A stretch of 6,550 nt of DNA. Origin: Flavobacteriaceae bacterium. GTDB lineage: Bacteria; Bacteroidota; Bacteroidia; Flavobacteriales; Flavobacteriaceae. The stretch spans positions 1 through 6,550 of the forward strand of contig JAQWFV010000158.1 of NCBI GenBank assembly GCA_029238555.1, given 5' to 3'. A program made the position numbers and the translations under genes. The notes beneath the pieces were generated by a model, which was given only the letters and a program-made list of their open reading frames with translations, had not been told where the DNA came from and did not search any database. This document shows, piece by piece, positions 6,138-6,550 of the stretch; within the stretch, counting starts at the first letter, position 1, and every line of letters begins with the position of its first letter.

Positions 6138-6159
6138 ATGCAAGCTTTTTTTGCTGCAT
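6138..6159 (-). terminator. Possible terminator hairpin after the DUF3347 gene
   Basis: ATGCAAGC (6138-6145) and GCTGCAT (6153-6159) pair with one bulged base around seven T residues (A residues on the minus strand). It lies 13 bases downstream of the DUF3347 stop when read on the minus strand. There is no clean T-tract after it in that direction, so a terminator role is uncertain. Confidence 0.25.
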
Positions 6160-6172
6160 TCACATTAATCAA

Positions 6173-6550
6173 TTAAATATTTATTTTTATTATATCTTGA
6201 ATTTCACCACAGCTTAGCATTAAGTCTCCAAAGTATGGATTTTTTATTTCCTCTTCCATACTTAACCATATTGCCCCTTTGTTGTTATTTGCCATTGGAC
6301 ATTTTTGAATATAGAGCAATTGTGTGGGAGATTTAATATTTTTCACAATGGCAACAATATATTCATTTAATTGAACAAAAAATTCTCTTTGATTTTTAAG
6401 GTTATTCTTAGTTGCTATTAAATTTAACAACACTAAAATCTTTTTTAAATATGTTTTTTCAGCTTCACCTAAATCTTGAGTAATTAAACTTTTAAAGCTA
6501 TTAGTTGTGCTATTTGCAAAAGACACAACTTGGACTATGTCGCTAGCAAT
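6173..6550 (-). CDS. DUF3347 domain protein, C-terminal part (metal-efflux-associated family)
   Basis: The stop codon is at 6175-6173 and the frame is open to the right edge, so 125 residues of a longer protein are visible. A GTG at 6526 is not needed as a start, because eight further in-frame codons (IASDIVQV) precede it and continue the helical domain. The sequence shows the DUF3347 pattern: two amphipathic helices with NLKNQREFFVQLNEYIVAIV, then YIQKCPMANNNKGAIWLS and EEEIKNPYFGDLMLSCGEI. The conserved Cys84, Met86, Met111 and Cys114 (numbered from the window edge) are plausible soft-metal ligands. The domain is known as a stand-alone exported protein and as the C-terminus of CusB-like efflux adaptors in Bacteroidota; which of these applies here cannot be seen. 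Its place inside the putative element suggests metal-related cargo. The broken HIT gene lies just downstream on the same strand. Confidence 0.8.
   Translation of the reverse strand: MASDIVQVVSFANSTTNSFKSLITQDLGEAEKTYLKKILVLLNLIATKNNLKNQREFFVQLNEYIVAIVKNIKSPTQLLYIQKCPMANNNKGAIWLSMEEEIKNPYFGDLMLSCGEIQDIIKINI

Larger units (their letters stand above)
5857..6172. other. Stretch without an intact gene: terminator, HIT remnant, hairpin
   Basis: This interval holds no intact gene. From left to right there is featureless AT-rich DNA (5857-5939), a terminator (5940-5970) and a minus-strand HIT-family remnant (5969-6085). A short unassigned stretch follows, ending in a hairpin with a T7 loop (6138-6159), just downstream of the DUF3347 stop. 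No RNA gene or further repeat is evident. Confidence 0.6.

Noticed and set aside
6524..6526. GTG as the start of the DUF3347 gene
   Set aside because: The frame continues open to the window edge with compatible helical sequence and no signal peptide is seen, so the true start is most likely outside the window.

Overview
The window looks like chromosomal DNA of a Bacteroidota bacterium, probably of the flavobacterial kind. The DNA is AT-rich and start codons are not preceded by Shine-Dalgarno sequences. Signal peptides end in Ala-Gln, as is common in this phylum, and the families seen (GH29 fucosidase, DUF2130, DUF3347, a Bacteroidota-type tyrosine integrase with an arm-binding N-terminus) fit it. 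No species can be named from sequence alone.

Left part (1-3683), apparently resident chromosome. A secreted protein, cut by the window edge, runs leftward. Divergent from it is a two-gene transcription unit: a secreted GH29 alpha-L-fucosidase and, 11 bases later, a lipoprotein with a C-terminal Kazal-type protease-inhibitor domain. Then comes a separate gene for a DUF2130 protein (CxxC knuckle, long coiled coil, C-terminal domain with a possible PD-(D/E)xK-like motif).

Junction (about 3656-3707). On the minus strand lies the last 16-17 bases of a tRNA gene, best matching tRNA-Asp, followed by a strong intrinsic terminator. There is no tRNA body next to it. This is the arrangement left when a tyrosine-recombinase element inserts into the 3' end of a tRNA gene. 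I read it as one end of an integrated element that extends rightward beyond the window, with the rest of the tRNA expected at the far end.

Right part (about 3708-6550), visibly more AT-rich and apparently inside the element. First is a presumed attachment/regulatory stretch holding a perfect 30-bp palindrome and two GC-rich 10-bp direct repeats. The integrase follows, with all six catalytic residues. After it is a 173-base spacer packed with inverted repeats, including two near-identical tandem palindromes. Next is an unrecognised 172-aa protein with a ribbon-helix-helix-like N-terminus, a coiled coil and a C-terminal membrane segment. Then come a terminator, a 37-codon remnant of a HIT-family gene on the minus strand, and the C-terminal part of a DUF3347 protein that runs off the right edge. 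DUF3347 often accompanies copper/heavy-metal efflux systems, so the element may carry metal-related cargo.

The strongest observations are the tRNA-3'-end/integrase junction, the palindromes flanking the integrase, and the Kazal lipoprotein with a trypsin-inhibitor-like reactive site beside a fucosidase. The window shows a recognisable type of mobile-element end; I see no direct proof of a wholly new system.
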